From Brevibacillus massiliensis (GTDB lineage: Bacteria; Bacillota; Bacilli; Brevibacillales; Brevibacillaceae), in NCBI RefSeq assembly GCF_000311785.1, contig NZ_HE978535.1:326017-390016 (forward strand): a stretch of 64,000 nt of DNA. Direction: 5' to 3'. The notes below the pieces were generated by a model. It was not told where the DNA came from, searched no databases, and was given only the letters and a program-made list of their open reading frames with translations. The translations under genes and the position numbers were made by a program. Below, piece by piece: positions 35,564 through 45,287 of this stretch. Numbering within the stretch: position 1 is the first letter of the stretch; each line of letters begins with the position of its first letter.

Positions 35564-36659
35564 TTGGACAAGGAGCAACAGATTCTTCAGCATATCCGCC
35601 TCAATCCTTTTATCACCCAGCAGGAGCTGGCAGGCAAGATCGGCATTTCCCGCTCGGCGGTGGCCGGCTATATCGCAGCATTGACAAAGCGCGGCGAAAT
35701 CAAGGGGCGCGCTTACATCCTCCGCGAGGACGCCTTGGTTACCTGCATCGGCGGCGCCAATCTGGACCGCAAGGCACACAGGCAAGCAGAAGGTGCAGCT
35801 GCATTCATCCAACCCGGTCACGATCTCTGAATCATGTGGAGGAGTGGCCCGCAATGTGGCCGAAAACCTGAGTCGGCTCGGCTGCACGGTGTCGTTGATC
35901 ACCAGTCTTGGCGATGATAAAGAGGGAGGCTGGATTCTGCAAGAGTCGAAGAAGCACGGGATTGATGTGAGTCAAGTCTGGGTGCTGCCTGCCGAACGGA
36001 CGGGAACCTACACCGCCCTGCTCGATTCGGATGGGGAGATGACGGTCGCCCTGGCAAATATGGACATCTACGATCAGGTTGTACCCGACATGATTGCGGA
36101 GAAGTGGTCGCATATCGCGGCCTCGCGCGCTGTTTTTCTCGATACGAACTTTCCGGAAGAAAGCCTTGCTTACCTGATCAACCGCTGCCGGGACGAAAAT
36201 ATCCCCCTGTACGTCGATCCGATCTCTTCGGCCAAGGCAAAAAAACTTCCGCCGCTGCTCGAAGGCGTGGATACGATCCTGCCAAACAGGGAACAGGCTG
36301 AGCAGCTGGCCGGGATGGAGATCAAATCGCCGGCCGACTGTCGGGCAGCTTGCGAGAAAATCAGGGAGCGGGGCGTAAAAAACGTCATCGTGACGCTGGG
36401 CGAGTCGGGCATCTTCTACTTGACGCCAGATGGCTCCGAGCATCTCCCGCCTTTTCCCACAGAAGTCGTCGATGTCACAGGGGCAGGGGACGCATTTGAC
36501 GCGGGCTTTTTGTACGGAATCATACACGGTGAAGAGCTGCCGCGGGCTTGCTTGTTGGGACTGGCGGCGTCCAGCCTGACGCTGCAAACGGAACAGTCGG
36601 TATCCCCGCATCTGCGGCCGGAGCAACTCACCCTACTAGCAGAGGAGAGAATAAAATGA
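35564..36659 (+). pseudogene. psuK: Pseudouridine kinase with N-terminal HTH (PfkB family), frameshifted
   Basis: Phosphorylates pseudouridine in RNA-nucleoside catabolism. The N-terminal ~65 residues are a winged-helix domain (DKEQQILQHIRLNPFITQQE, GISRSAVAGYIAALTKRG), followed by the PfkB opening CIGGANLDRK. The rest, from VQLHSSNPVTISESCGGVARN to VTGAGDAFDAGFLYG (catalytic aspartate loop), is in another frame. The frames join around 35780-35795 with one surplus base (or two missing). All conserved motifs survive on either side. TTG 35564 follows GGGAGGG. Its stop overlaps the psuG start as ATGA. A single-base lesion could be recent or a sequencing error. Confidence 0.85.
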
Positions 36660-37579
36660 AAGAATACCTGACGTTTACAAAAGAGGTTCAGCACGCCCTG
36701 GAAAACAACCTGCCAATCGTGGCGCTGGAGACGACGATCATCTCCCACGGCATGCCTTATCCGCAAAACATCGAGATGGCGAGGCAGGTGGAACAGATTA
36801 TCCGCGATAACGGCGCGATCCCCGCGACAATCGGGATCATGAACGGCAAGATCAAGATCGGCCTGGATGAACAAGAATTGGAAGAGTTTGCGACCAATCA
36901 AGAAGTAGAAAAAGTAAGCCGCCGTGATTTTCCATACATCCTCGCCACCGGCAAAATCGGTGCCACTACGGTTGCGGCGACGATGATTGCCGCCGGGCTT
37001 GCCGGTATCAAAGTGTTTGCCACGGGCGGCATCGGCGGTGTCCACCGCGAAGGGGAGGTGACCTGGGATGTCTCGGCCGACTTGACCGAATTGGCCCGGA
37101 CCAATGTCGCTGTCGTTTGCGCCGGTGCCAAATCCATCCTCGACATCGGCAGGACTTTGGAATACCTGGAGACGCAAGGGGTGCCTGTCGTCGGGTATCA
37201 GTGCAGCGAATTCCCGTCGTTCTACTCTCGTGAAAGCGGCTACCAGGTCGATTTCCGGCTTGACTCTCCGGAAGCAGTAGCTGCCGTGATGGATACGAAG
37301 TGGAAGCTGGGGCTGGATGGCGGTTTGGTCATCGCCAACCCGGTGCCGGAAGCGGACGCCCTGCCGCACGGAGAGATCGAAGCGGCCATCGGGCAAGCCC
37401 TGCAAGAAGCCAAAGCGAACGGCATCACGGGCAAGCATGTGACACCGTTTCTGCTGGACAGGGTCAAACAGCTGACCGCGGGGAAAAGTCTGCAAACCAA
37501 TATCTCCCTGGTGAAGCACAATGCCGAAGTGGCAGCAAAAATTGCCGTTGCGCTGCAGGCCAATGAATTAAATCGGTAA
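36656..37579 (+). CDS. psuG: Pseudouridine-5'-phosphate glycosidase
   Basis: Splits pseudouridine 5'-phosphate, the product of the upstream kinase, into uracil and ribose 5-phosphate by breaking the C-C glycosidic bond. 307 residues. Seen: [32 protein letters not shown], the manganese/phosphate region [42 protein letters not shown] and [14 protein letters not shown] 36656 overlaps the psuK stop by four bases (ATGA), so it depends on translation of psuK; a psuK frameshift could therefore also lower psuG expression. Confidence 0.94.
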   Translation: MKEYLTFTKEVQHALENNLPIVALETTIISHGMPYPQNIEMARQVEQIIRDNGAIPATIGIMNGKIKIGLDEQELEEFATNQEVEKVSRRDFPYILATGKIGATTVAATMIAAGLAGIKVFATGGIGGVHREGEVTWDVSADLTELARTNVAVVCAGAKSILDIGRTLEYLETQGVPVVGYQCSEFPSFYSRESGYQVDFRLDSPEAVAAVMDTKWKLGLDGGLVIANPVPEADALPHGEIEAAIGQALQEAKANGITGKHVTPFLLDRVKQLTAGKSLQTNISLVKHNAEVAAKIAVALQANELNR

Positions 37580-37612
37580 AAGGCCATTCCCAACGGTCGG
37601 GAATGGCCTTTT
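37578..37612. terminator. Bidirectional terminator between psuG and speE
   Basis: A 14-bp perfect stem (37578-37591 with 37599-37612), AAAAGGCCATTCCC and its complement, with Ts on the + strand and on the - strand. It includes the psuG stop codon and abuts the stop of the convergent gene. Confidence 0.92.
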
Positions 37613-38910
37613 TACCAGTCCGGACCCACCTCTTCAGCAAAGAGCCTATGGAGTGTCAGACAGTCAAGCGAATTTACTTTTGCCTGCAGCCGCTTGGATG
37701 CGACCTCCGCCTCGTACTGAAACAGGGACGTGAGATCTTCCGGCAGCGTCCGGTTCTCTACTGACGGCGTCAGGACAGCGGGCATCTCCAGCACTGCCGC
37801 AGCCAGGTGAAAGCCCCAATCGCCAAAGGAAGGAACCCTGACGTGGTAGCTGCGTGTCGCAAGCCCTGCGCTCTCAAACGTTCTGGCGATCGACCAGTAG
37901 ACCAGGGGGGCTTCTTCCGGCGACTGCGCCTGACAGACGATCAGCCCTCCGGGGAGCAGCCGCTGGGCCAGTTGCTGATAAAACTCCCTGGTGTAGAGGC
38001 GGGCGATCACCTCGTCAGCGGGGTCGGGAAGATCGATCATGATGATGTTGTACCGGCCTGCCTTGGTGATAAAGTCTTCCGCATCCTCAAGGTGAACGTG
38101 AGTGCGGCGGTCGGTAAGCGCCCCTTGATTCAGACAGACAAATTCAGGCAGCGTCCGGGCCAATCCGATCACCACCGGATCGATATCAACCAGATCAACG
38201 CGGCCGACATCCGGATATTTGAGCACCTCGCGCAGCGCAAGCCCGTCCCCCCCTCCGAGAATCAAGACCCTGTCCCGCGAACTGGCCAGTTCCAACACCG
38301 GGTGAACGAGCGCCTCATGGTAGACTCTCTCGTCTACAGAGCTAAATTGCAGCTGCTGATTCAAGTACATCCGCAGATCGGTTACCTCGCAGAGAAAAAT
38401 GTCTTGGAACGCGCTGCTTCCGTCGAATACCACCCTGTGCTCTTTTGACGACAAATCCATCAGCTCGGCGAGATCTTTTCCCGTTCCCCTGCCTTCTTTG
38501 TGCCGGGAGGGCTGGCCTTCGTTCTCATCAATCCGGGAGGCCCGGTCTGGTTCCTCGTCCAGAGCAGCGTGATGATGTGACTGGCCGCGGGTAAGGTCAT
38601 AGACAAAGATCTGAACCGGTGAGAGTTCTTCCAAAAACCGTTCAGGGTGTTTTAAGCCGATTTTGCTTGAAAGGAAGTCAAGCGTAATGTACTGCTGCTT
38701 TGCCGAAACAAAGACAGACATGCAGGAAAAGGCACCGATGATCGTTCCCATGATCCCGTACGGCTGCCTGCGAAAGTGAGTGTACAGCACTTTTTCCCCT
38801 AATAGAGAGACCTCTTGGGTCAGGGCTGTTTTTACGGTTTCCAGCTGATTCAGTTTGCCAGACGGGCATCCAAAGGCCTCAATGATGAGATGCTTTTCCA
38901 GCGTGATCAA
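37612..38910 (-). CDS. Spermidine-synthase-like protein with degenerate AdoMet-decarboxylase domain at N-terminus
   Basis: 432 residues. Residues 1-100 resemble prokaryotic AdoMet decarboxylase (KHLIIEAFGC opening, then GIMGTIIGAFSCMSVFVSAK). However, the family's processing glutamate is F61, the histidine five residues after S62 is F67, and the catalytic cysteine twenty after is S82, so pyruvoyl formation and decarboxylation look impossible. A polar, histidine-containing linker (about 108-148) leads to an aminopropyltransferase domain: YHEALVHPVL, VLILGGGDGLALREVL (215-230), DIDPVVIGLAR and IDLPDPADEVIARLYTREFY (292-311). TTG 38910 follows AAAGGGGGA. It stands alone and convergent with psuG. 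It could make spermidine or act on another amine. Confidence 0.8.
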   Translation of the reverse strand: MITLEKHLIIEAFGCPSGKLNQLETVKTALTQEVSLLGEKVLYTHFRRQPYGIMGTIIGAFSCMSVFVSAKQQYITLDFLSSKIGLKHPERFLEELSPVQIFVYDLTRGQSHHHAALDEEPDRASRIDENEGQPSRHKEGRGTGKDLAELMDLSSKEHRVVFDGSSAFQDIFLCEVTDLRMYLNQQLQFSSVDERVYHEALVHPVLELASSRDRVLILGGGDGLALREVLKYPDVGRVDLVDIDPVVIGLARTLPEFVCLNQGALTDRRTHVHLEDAEDFITKAGRYNIIMIDLPDPADEVIARLYTREFYQQLAQRLLPGGLIVCQAQSPEEAPLVYWSIARTFESAGLATRSYHVRVPSFGDWGFHLAAAVLEMPAVLTPSVENRTLPEDLTSLFQYEAEVASKRLQAKVNSLDCLTLHRLFAEEVGPDW

Positions 38911-39057
38911 AAAGAATCCCCCTTTCAGATGATTTGACTGGCTTCATTATCTTATTCGGCCGCATATGGTTGGTCATTCTTTGCCAGGATTTGTGCGAAT
39001 GAGCCATTGCAGAAGAAGCAAATTTGTCCTCCTCCGAAGACATACCTGTCCCATTCG

Positions 39058-39085
39058 CTTCATACATTGGACAAAGGTGATACAC
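39058..39085 (+). promoter_or_regulatory. Possible sigma-E-like promoter for the SpoVB-like gene
   Basis: TTCATACA, 12 bases, then GATACACT, just upstream of ATG 39104, resemble the sporulation sigma-E pattern (ATA-rich -35, CATACAnT -10), though the spacing is a base or two short. B. subtilis spoVB is a sigma-E gene. Weak call by eye. Confidence 0.3.
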
Positions 39086-39103
39086 TAGTTCGGAGGAAAA
39101 AGG

Positions 39104-40624
39104 ATGAGGCTACCAGTCATCTTCAAGCAGATGGTTCTTCGCACCAGTGCCATTTTTCTCGTGAAAGTCATCGGTGCTTTAGTCCGCATTCCGATGTTTC
39201 GCATGCTTGGTCCGGAAGGGATTGGCCTGTACGAAATGGCATACGCTTTTTACGGATTCGTGCTGTCGATCGTATCAGGGGGCTTTCCGTCCGCATTGGC
39301 GCTTACCACCGCCAAAAACAGGCGGCGCGGATACGGGATCTATTGGATTGTCTTTTTGCTCTTGGCATTGGCAGGCGGATTGTGCGGTCTGGCTTCCTAT
39401 CATTACGCACCGCAGATCGCTGCGATGTTTGGCAACCCTAATCTCGTCTGGCCTCTCCGGCTGCTGGCTCCGGCCATGATGATCGTCCCTCTGCTCGGCA
39501 TCACCAGGGGATTTCTGCAGGGAATCGAGTCGTACGGGACGATTGCCGCGTCAGAAGTGATTGAACAGCTGGTCCGTGTCACGACCATCTTGGTATGTGT
39601 AACCATGTGGACAAGTTACGGCATTGGACGTGCTGTCGGAGGTGCGACGTTCGGGGCATCGACCGGAGCGTTCGTCGCCTTTGTGTTCCTGTTCGCTGTC
39701 CTGATGTTTCGGATGAAAAAGCGGGAGGCCGTCAGCAAACTTCCCCTTCCCCTGGCGAAAAGAAAGGATACGGGCATTATCGTTTTTTTTTACACATCCG
39801 TCTCCGTTCTCGCTACACGCCTGTTCATCCCGATGGCAGATTTTATTGATACGTTGATCGTTCCCCACCGCCTGGTCGATTCTGGACTGACGATTCATCA
39901 GGCGACGGCCATCTACGGAGAGATTTCCGGAATGGCGGCCACGATTACGTATCTTCCGACCATTATCACCGCTGCCCTGTCCCATACACTGGCCGCAAAA
40001 ATCACCGCCGACTGGGCAAGAGGGCGGATGGATCGATTCCGCTGGCGCATTTCCAAGGCATTTGAATTCGGATGGTTATGGGGAGCTGCTGCATCGGGAT
40101 TTCTCTATTTTTACGCCAACGATTTATCAGTTCTCATCATGGGTGATGAATCGCTAACCAATCCGATCCGGTATACCTCGATGGCTCCGATGCTGGTCGG
40201 CCTGTTTGAGCTGTCCAATACGGTCATCTGGGTGACCGAGATGCGGAAGGCCCCTGTCATCGGTTTGGCCGTAGGCGAAGTATGCACGATAGTGATCAGC
40301 TATGTGCTGTGCGCGATCCCCGGAATGGGCCATCTGGCCGCTGCCATCGGACTGTTGACGCTGGAATTTGTCGCAACCGCCTGGAATCTTGGGGCGTTGA
40401 AGTGGAAGGTAAAAGGTTTCTTTCCGCTCGGGTCAATCTTTCAGGAAACAGTCGTGCTGTTCGGCATTGTCGGCTGCAGTTTTTTTGCGGTGAATCTGCT
40501 GGTCGAGCTGCTTCCGTGGTCGGAGTACATGCGCATGATTGCCAGATTGGTCCTCTCGTTTGGATTGATGATGCTCTATTTTTTGGTTCGGTTTTTGGGA
40601 TTCTACAAGAAGAGCCTTCACTGA
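39104..40624 (+). CDS. SpoVB-like MOP/MATE-superfamily flippase
   Basis: 506 residues with about 14 membrane helices. Seen: TSAIFLVKVIGALVRIPMFRMLGPEGIGLYEMAYAF, GGFPSALALTTAKN, RGFLQGIESYGTIAASEVIEQ and FIDTLIVPHRL, which match the SpoVB/YkvU/MurJ-related group that exports lipid-linked precursors for spore cortex or wall. It follows a divergent intergenic region of 193 bases after the spermidine-synthase-like gene. GGAGGAAAAAGG precedes ATG 39104. It is separate from the polysaccharide locus, so a sporulation role is more likely than capsule export. Confidence 0.85.
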   Translation: MRLPVIFKQMVLRTSAIFLVKVIGALVRIPMFRMLGPEGIGLYEMAYAFYGFVLSIVSGGFPSALALTTAKNRRRGYGIYWIVFLLLALAGGLCGLASYHYAPQIAAMFGNPNLVWPLRLLAPAMMIVPLLGITRGFLQGIESYGTIAASEVIEQLVRVTTILVCVTMWTSYGIGRAVGGATFGASTGAFVAFVFLFAVLMFRMKKREAVSKLPLPLAKRKDTGIIVFFYTSVSVLATRLFIPMADFIDTLIVPHRLVDSGLTIHQATAIYGEISGMAATITYLPTIITAALSHTLAAKITADWARGRMDRFRWRISKAFEFGWLWGAAASGFLYFYANDLSVLIMGDESLTNPIRYTSMAPMLVGLFELSNTVIWVTEMRKAPVIGLAVGEVCTIVISYVLCAIPGMGHLAAAIGLLTLEFVATAWNLGALKWKVKGFFPLGSIFQETVVLFGIVGCSFFAVNLLVELLPWSEYMRMIARLVLSFGLMMLYFLVRFLGFYKKSLH

Positions 40625-40740
40625 TGCTGTCTCAAGCGAGTGTTCGAGCTTCCCGCTGCTTGGCATAAAAAATCCGCTCGGGTCCAAAATAACACTGGGG
40701 CCTGCTATCGTATCAGGGCCGAGAAAAAGGGGAGATAGCC

Positions 40741-41945
40741 TTGATCATGAAGCGAAACGACAAGCAAGCGGACGTGTATTGCCGGTGAAATGGTAGTGTA
40801 TACTCGCCGCTGTCTGTATGTCCTTGCTCTATCCGGCTCTGTCCCAAGCCGAGCCAAACGGGGAGCCGGAATCAGAAGTGAGGCAATTTTTGACGCAGTT
40901 GTATGAAGATCGTACTCAATTTTTAATCAACGAACGCCCCGAATCAATCGAGAAGTATTATCTGTAAGCAAATACCAGCCGCTACGCGAAGATACATGAG
41001 CAAAAAAGAAGTCAGTACATCAACGCCTGGGCCAAGAAAAGAGGTCTTGATTTCACAAATGCCGAGACCTCCCTCCGGTTTATCCGCATTCGTACAGAGG
41101 GGGAGCGGGCTAAAGCATACCTGATTCAGACGCTGAAACTGACCTACATATACGAGGGTCAACCGTTCCTGCCTCACCATTTTGGCATCGGCACCCGCCA
41201 TGCCCTTACGCTGAAGAAGGCCGGCGGAGAATGGAAGGTGCTCAGCGAGTGGTACACGGACCCGATTGAAGAGGATATCGACATTATTCCTGCAGATGCT
41301 CCGGCAGATTCGCTCTATACACCGCGGAACAGCAAAAAGCAGAAAAACCAGAAAAACCAGGTGGAAACCTTCCGCATTATGGAGGGACAAGCGATGGGGA
41401 AAAAGAAGCGGTACCACCGGGACCGTGCCGTAGCCTACGCGCAAAAATACGCGGGAGCTGCGTGGGGGGCGGGGAATAACAATCGATACAACAAAAGCTA
41501 TCGGGATTATACGTACCTGGGCGGGGATTGCACGAATTTTGCCTCGCAGGTGATCGGAGATCCGAAAGAAGGCGGGGGTCTGCCGATGACGATGGGGTGG
41601 CGATACTGGTACAATTCTGGCGGCACGCGGAGCTGGGTGCAGACGGATGCCTTTAAAAATTTCCTTTTAAACAGAGGGTACGGCCGACTGATCGCCCGCG
41701 GGTATTTTGCCGACGTTGTAAAGCCCACTGATCGCTATCCCAAAGGGGCGATCAGCGTGCTTCAGCCCGGCGATCTGATCGCCTACGAATTTAACGGAGA
41801 TGTCGATCATTTCTCCGTGGTCGTCGGGTATGACCGCTACGGTTACCCGCTGGTCAATTCACATACCGGCGATCGAAATCTCGTTCCCTGGGACTTGGGC
41901 TGGGGCATGTCAACCAAATTTTTGCTAATCCATATCAACGATTGA
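40741..41945 (+). pseudogene. Secreted amidase-domain protein (Amidase_6 type), N-terminal half disrupted
   Basis: The last ~180 residues are an intact cysteine-amidase domain: RDRAVAYAQKYA, LGGDCTNFASQV (catalytic cysteine), DVDHFSVVVGYD (histidine), LVNSHTGDRN. An ATG remains at 41238 but gives only the C-terminal part. Upstream, recognisable remains of the usual N-terminal region (a signal peptide ending YPALSQA, then QFLTQLYEDRTQFL, RSQYINAWAKKRG, FGIGTRHALTLKK) are broken by TAA 40965-40967, by stops at 40786 and 40794 in the two relevant frames and by at least one frameshift near 40785-40800. The family makes secreted hydrolases of spore-forming Bacillales; this copy is unlikely to be exported. 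Confidence 0.75.
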
Positions 41946-41949
41946 CACG

Positions 41950-41980
41950 CAAAAGAGCTGACGCGAGGCCAGCTCTTTTG
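41950..41980. terminator. Bidirectional terminator between amidase remnant and metal-permease fragment
   Basis: The stem CAAAAGAGCTG (41950-41960) and CAGCTCTTTTG (41970-41980), with a nine-base loop, has A/T runs inside both arms. Confidence 0.8.
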
Positions 41981-41989
41981 CTATTTGGT

Positions 41990-42406
41990 TCAATTGTCTG
42001 CCGCGGCCTCCCGGATCATCCGCCTTTGCTTCCACCTTCTCCAGATGATCCCGTGCGCGGGAGAGAAGAGGAAGGCTGCGATGAAGAAGCAGCCGGCAAC
42101 ACTGATCATGCAGCCCGCGATCGAGGCATCCAGCAGGTGGGCAGTGTAATACCCGAGTACCGAACAGAGACTGCCGATGGCAACACTGTACAGCAGCATT
42201 CGGCTCAAACGCTCCGTGAGCAGATATGCCGCAGCCGGAGGCACCACCAGCATTCCGACCACCAGGATCGCTCCTACACTCTCGAAGGAGGCGACTGTCG
42301 TGACCGAAACAAGCCCCATGAGCAAATAGTGAAAGAGAGCGACCGGTATCTCTGTAGCTGCCGCCATCATCGGATCAAATGAACAGAATTTAAATTGTTT
42401 GTAGAA
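41990..42406 (-). pseudogene. C-terminal fragment of a metal ABC transporter permease (ABC-3 / ZnuB-MntD type)
   Basis: The open frame begins, without a start, near FYKQFKFCSFDP (42371-42406) and continues from an internal ATG at 42370 through VASFESVGAILVVGMLVVPPAAAYLLTERL to AAADN. This is the C-terminal half of zinc/manganese ABC permeases (normally 270-300 residues, 8-9 helices). The N-terminal half and the partner ATPase and binding-protein genes are absent. The sequence between 42407 and the next gene (42620) shows no recognisable coding or regulatory feature. Remnant of a lost metal-uptake operon. Confidence 0.7.
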
Positions 42407-42619
42407 TCCGCAGATGAGGCTATGTGGTAAAAATTACATTGTCAATACGATTCGCATCGCTTGTTGGGCGGAGTGATCTGCCTGCTTCCGCCAACGATTT
42501 TCAAGGGAGGGGAGAGGGGATGATTTCGAATCGCGCGCATGCACGAACGGGGGCGTGCATAGAGATAGACTGCATTCCAATCGGGTGCGCCGAGTAAAGC
42601 CAGTGAAGAAGGTGATGGA

Positions 42620-43799
42620 TTGAATCCAAGTATCTATCTTTTGGCGGCTGCGTCATTCGTTGGTCGGGACAGTCTAGTTGATCATCGGCGGCGTGTTAAT
42701 CTACATCGCAGCGGATTTGCACGTTTCCGTCAGTCAAACCGGGCAGCTGATCTCCGTGTATTCCCTGGTGTACGCCTTGGCTGCACCGCTGCTGCTGTCG
42801 ATCACGGCCCGGATCGAACGGAAAAGGCTGTACATATGGTCGCTATCGGTGTTTCTGGCGGGCTGTCTCATTTCTTCGCTCAGTCCAAACTACGCCGTAC
42901 TGCTCTTGTCGCGGATCGTACTGGCAGCCAGCGGTTCGCTGATGACGGTGCTTTCCGTAACGATTGCGGCAAAGCTGGTCACAAAGCCGTTTCGGGGGAG
43001 GGCGATTGGCCTCATTTCCATGGGGATCAGCGGTTCTTTGGTTTTGGGAGTGCCGATCGGAATCGTCGTCAGTCAATTACTTGGCTGGAAAGCCATTTTT
43101 TACCTCGTTTCCGCGCTGGCCGCAATCACGCTCATCGGCGTGTACACACTTTTGCCGAGGGTGGCGTCAGAGCAGGTGCTGTCCATCAGGGAGCAGCTCC
43201 GTTCGCTGAAACACGCAAAAATCATCAGCGCCCATATGGTAACCATCTTGATGCTGGCTGGACATTTGACCTTGTACGCTTACCTCGCTCCCTTCCTGCA
43301 GACCGCTTTGCACCTCCATTCCACCGGAATCAGCCTGGTTTACTTTGTATTTGGCATCGCGGCTGTGATGGGAGGGGGGATAGGCGGCTGGGTGACAGAC
43401 AAATGGCCGTCGCCCAAATTCATCCTGGTCATTACGGGTGTATTTGCCTGTGCTTTATTCCTGCTGCCGTTCGCCGCTTTTTCGTCAGCGGTCTTCATGG
43501 TGCTGCTCGCCTTGTGGAGTTTGTTAAGCTGGGCCGTCACTCCCGCGCAGCAGCAGTATTTGATCAGAACCGCGCCAAAGACTTCGGACATCCAACTCGG
43601 CCTGAATTCCTCTACCAGCCATATCGGCATCGCGCTCGGGTCGAGCATTGGCGGATTGGTCATAGAAACGTACGGGGCAGTGTACAACGCCTGGATCGGA
43701 GCCGCCATCGCGGCATTGGCCTTTTTGTGTGCGGTATACTCTGTTGCCAGACCGGCCATTCCGGAACAAACGGGCATGGATCCATCGGGTTCCCATTAA
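42620..43799 (+). pseudogene. MFS efflux transporter (AraJ-like), broken near the N-terminus
   Basis: About 390 residues of a 12-helix major-facilitator drug/sugar efflux protein. The start (TTG 42620 after AAGGTGAT) reads NPSIYLLAAASFV, then an extra base at about 42660-42664 shifts the frame. In the restored frame a TAG (42675-42677) stands where the family has glutamate in GTVELIIGG. From there the protein is intact: ISVYSLVYALAAPLLLSITAR, SRIVLAASGSLMTVLS, FRGRAIGLISMGISGSLVLGVPIG. Helices 1-2 are therefore lost from any product. Two lesions 14 bases apart argue for genuine decay. Confidence 0.8.
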
Positions 43800-43928
43800 A
43801 TACCTTTTTTGTAACGAAAACTCGCTGTTTTCCGTCAAATGGTGTGGAAAATACTGACTGATCATGAGCGAAAAGTCCAGCGGTATGATGTCAAGTCCCT
43901 GAATCATGAGAATTGGAAATTTTGCTTG

Positions 43929-44033
43929 TGATAAAGTCCTTCTATCAGGGAAGATGGCATTACCAAACTAGACCCAGTAAAAAATCAAGGTTTCTACCAA
44001 AATTTTACTGGGAATGATCGAAGGACTTTGACA
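43929..44033. repeat. ~105-bp nested inverted-repeat element at the IS110 border
   Basis: The outer arms TGATAAAGTCCTTCTATC (43929-43946) and GATCGAAGGACTTTGACA (44016-44033) pair at 16 of 18 positions. Inside, CCCAGTAAAA (43973-43982) and TTTTACTGGG (44003-44012) form a perfect 10-bp stem around a 20-base AT-rich loop. It lies nine bases past the transposase stop. It could be a structural end of the IS, a small MITE-like element or a terminator. Confidence 0.6.
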
Positions 44034-44042
44034 AAGGAGGAG

Positions 44043-45287
44043 TTATTCCTCTGCGTTGTTCACCTTCCTTCTAGGCGTGTAAAGTTGGCCGTTGCGTAGC
44101 AGCACATCGACCAGACGCACAAGTTTTCTTGCGGTTAAGACGAGGGCGCGTTTGTGTTGGTGCTTGGGTACTTCCTTGTATTTTTTCCGGTAGTATTCAC
44201 CGAATTCCGGATCGCGGTTTTTCACCGAGTTGGCAGCCTCAACCAGGTAGTAGCGAAGGAATCGGTTGCCGGAACGAATGCGTGTCGTATCTTCGGCTTC
44301 AAACGAGCCGGACTGATGTCTGCGCCACGTGAGACCAGCGTATTTGGCCACAGCGGCCTGGTCGCTGAAACGCTCAATGTCGCCGATCTCCGCCAGAATA
44401 CCGGCGGCATAAACCAGATCGATGCCCGGAATGGAGCGCAGACATGTAGCGCAGGTGATGCCTTCCAAGATCCGCGCGATGGCCTTGTCCAACTCCTTGA
44501 GCTGGGCCTGAATGCTCCGAATCGATTGGATCGACGTACCCAGCACGATGTCGATGGAATCCTCAACAACCTTGGAAAGGCGGTAGGAGGCCCGAGCAGC
44601 TTTCTGTATGCACCGGGCAACATGATCGGGATTGGGGAAACGGTTCTTCCCCTTCTCCTTAAGATAGTCGGCCAAATCGGCGACCTCCATGTTTGCAATC
44701 TCATCCAGGCTGTATTTCTCCGAGAGCATCTCCAGAATGGCATGGCCGAACACGGAGCTGTCCACCTCGGAACGAAACGCATTGCACTTATAGAACAAGT
44801 TTTGCAGGAAGTACTGCTTCTCGCTTGTCAGGTTGTGCACCAGGTGGAACCTCATGCGGGTCAGCCGTTGAAGAGCCAAGTATTGTTCCTGCATTACAAT
44901 CGTCGTTTTCAATCTGCCGAAGCGCAGACGATCGGCGATGATCCAGGCATCAATGCGATCGGTTTTGTCGAGATCGGCATAGGCTTCCCTAAACTTGTGA
45001 ATGAGCTTCGGATTGATGGTAAACACCTTGGTCTTTCGTTGCCGAAGCGATTCGTCCTCATGCAGGAACATGGCAGGATGCCAACTGTAGACAGAAGTTG
45101 CTTCCAGTCCAATGTGGATTTCGGAACACGAAAGCTTGTCCGAGGCAGCGACGATATGGTCCCGCAGGTGAGAAGCGCCATATAGATCGTTTTTCACCTG
45201 AAACGTCTCAAGCGTATCACCTTCTGCATTCATGAAACACACTTCCAGTTCGTCAGAACTGACGTCAATACCGACAAACAGCTTCAT
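44043..45287 (-). CDS. IS110-family transposase (RuvC-like DEDD plus transposase_20 domain)
   Basis: 414 residues from the ATG at 45287, which has AAAGGAGG seven bases upstream; an in-frame extension to 45362 is not needed. The N-terminal RuvC-like domain starts LFVGIDVSSDELEVCF and continues with IGLEATSVYSW (glutamate) and DLDKTDRIDAWIIADRLRFG (aspartates). The C-terminal domain has LRSIPGIDLVYAAGILAEIGD and GNRFLRYYLVEAA with the catalytic-serine region. No frameshift or stop, so the element may be active. IS110 enzymes are guided by an RNA from the element's own non-coding end. Confidence 0.92.
   Translation of the reverse strand: MKLFVGIDVSSDELEVCFMNAEGDTLETFQVKNDLYGASHLRDHIVAASDKLSCSEIHIGLEATSVYSWHPAMFLHEDESLRQRKTKVFTINPKLIHKFREAYADLDKTDRIDAWIIADRLRFGRLKTTIVMQEQYLALQRLTRMRFHLVHNLTSEKQYFLQNLFYKCNAFRSEVDSSVFGHAILEMLSEKYSLDEIANMEVADLADYLKEKGKNRFPNPDHVARCIQKAARASYRLSKVVEDSIDIVLGTSIQSIRSIQAQLKELDKAIARILEGITCATCLRSIPGIDLVYAAGILAEIGDIERFSDQAAVAKYAGLTWRRHQSGSFEAEDTTRIRSGNRFLRYYLVEAANSVKNRDPEFGEYYRKKYKEVPKHQHKRALVLTARKLVRLVDVLLRNGQLYTPRRKVNNAEE

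Noticed and set aside
40627..40740. Possible terminator between the SpoVB-like gene and the amidase remnant
   Set aside because: No stem of useful length followed by Ts was found.
42620..43861. 413-residue + frame across the MFS gene
   Set aside because: After the first 13 residues it is out of frame with the transporter helices and reads Arg/His-rich; the real protein is in the other frame from about 42663.
44154..45185. 343-residue + frame opposite the transposase
   Set aside because: Antisense shadow of the IS110 transposase with no start context.
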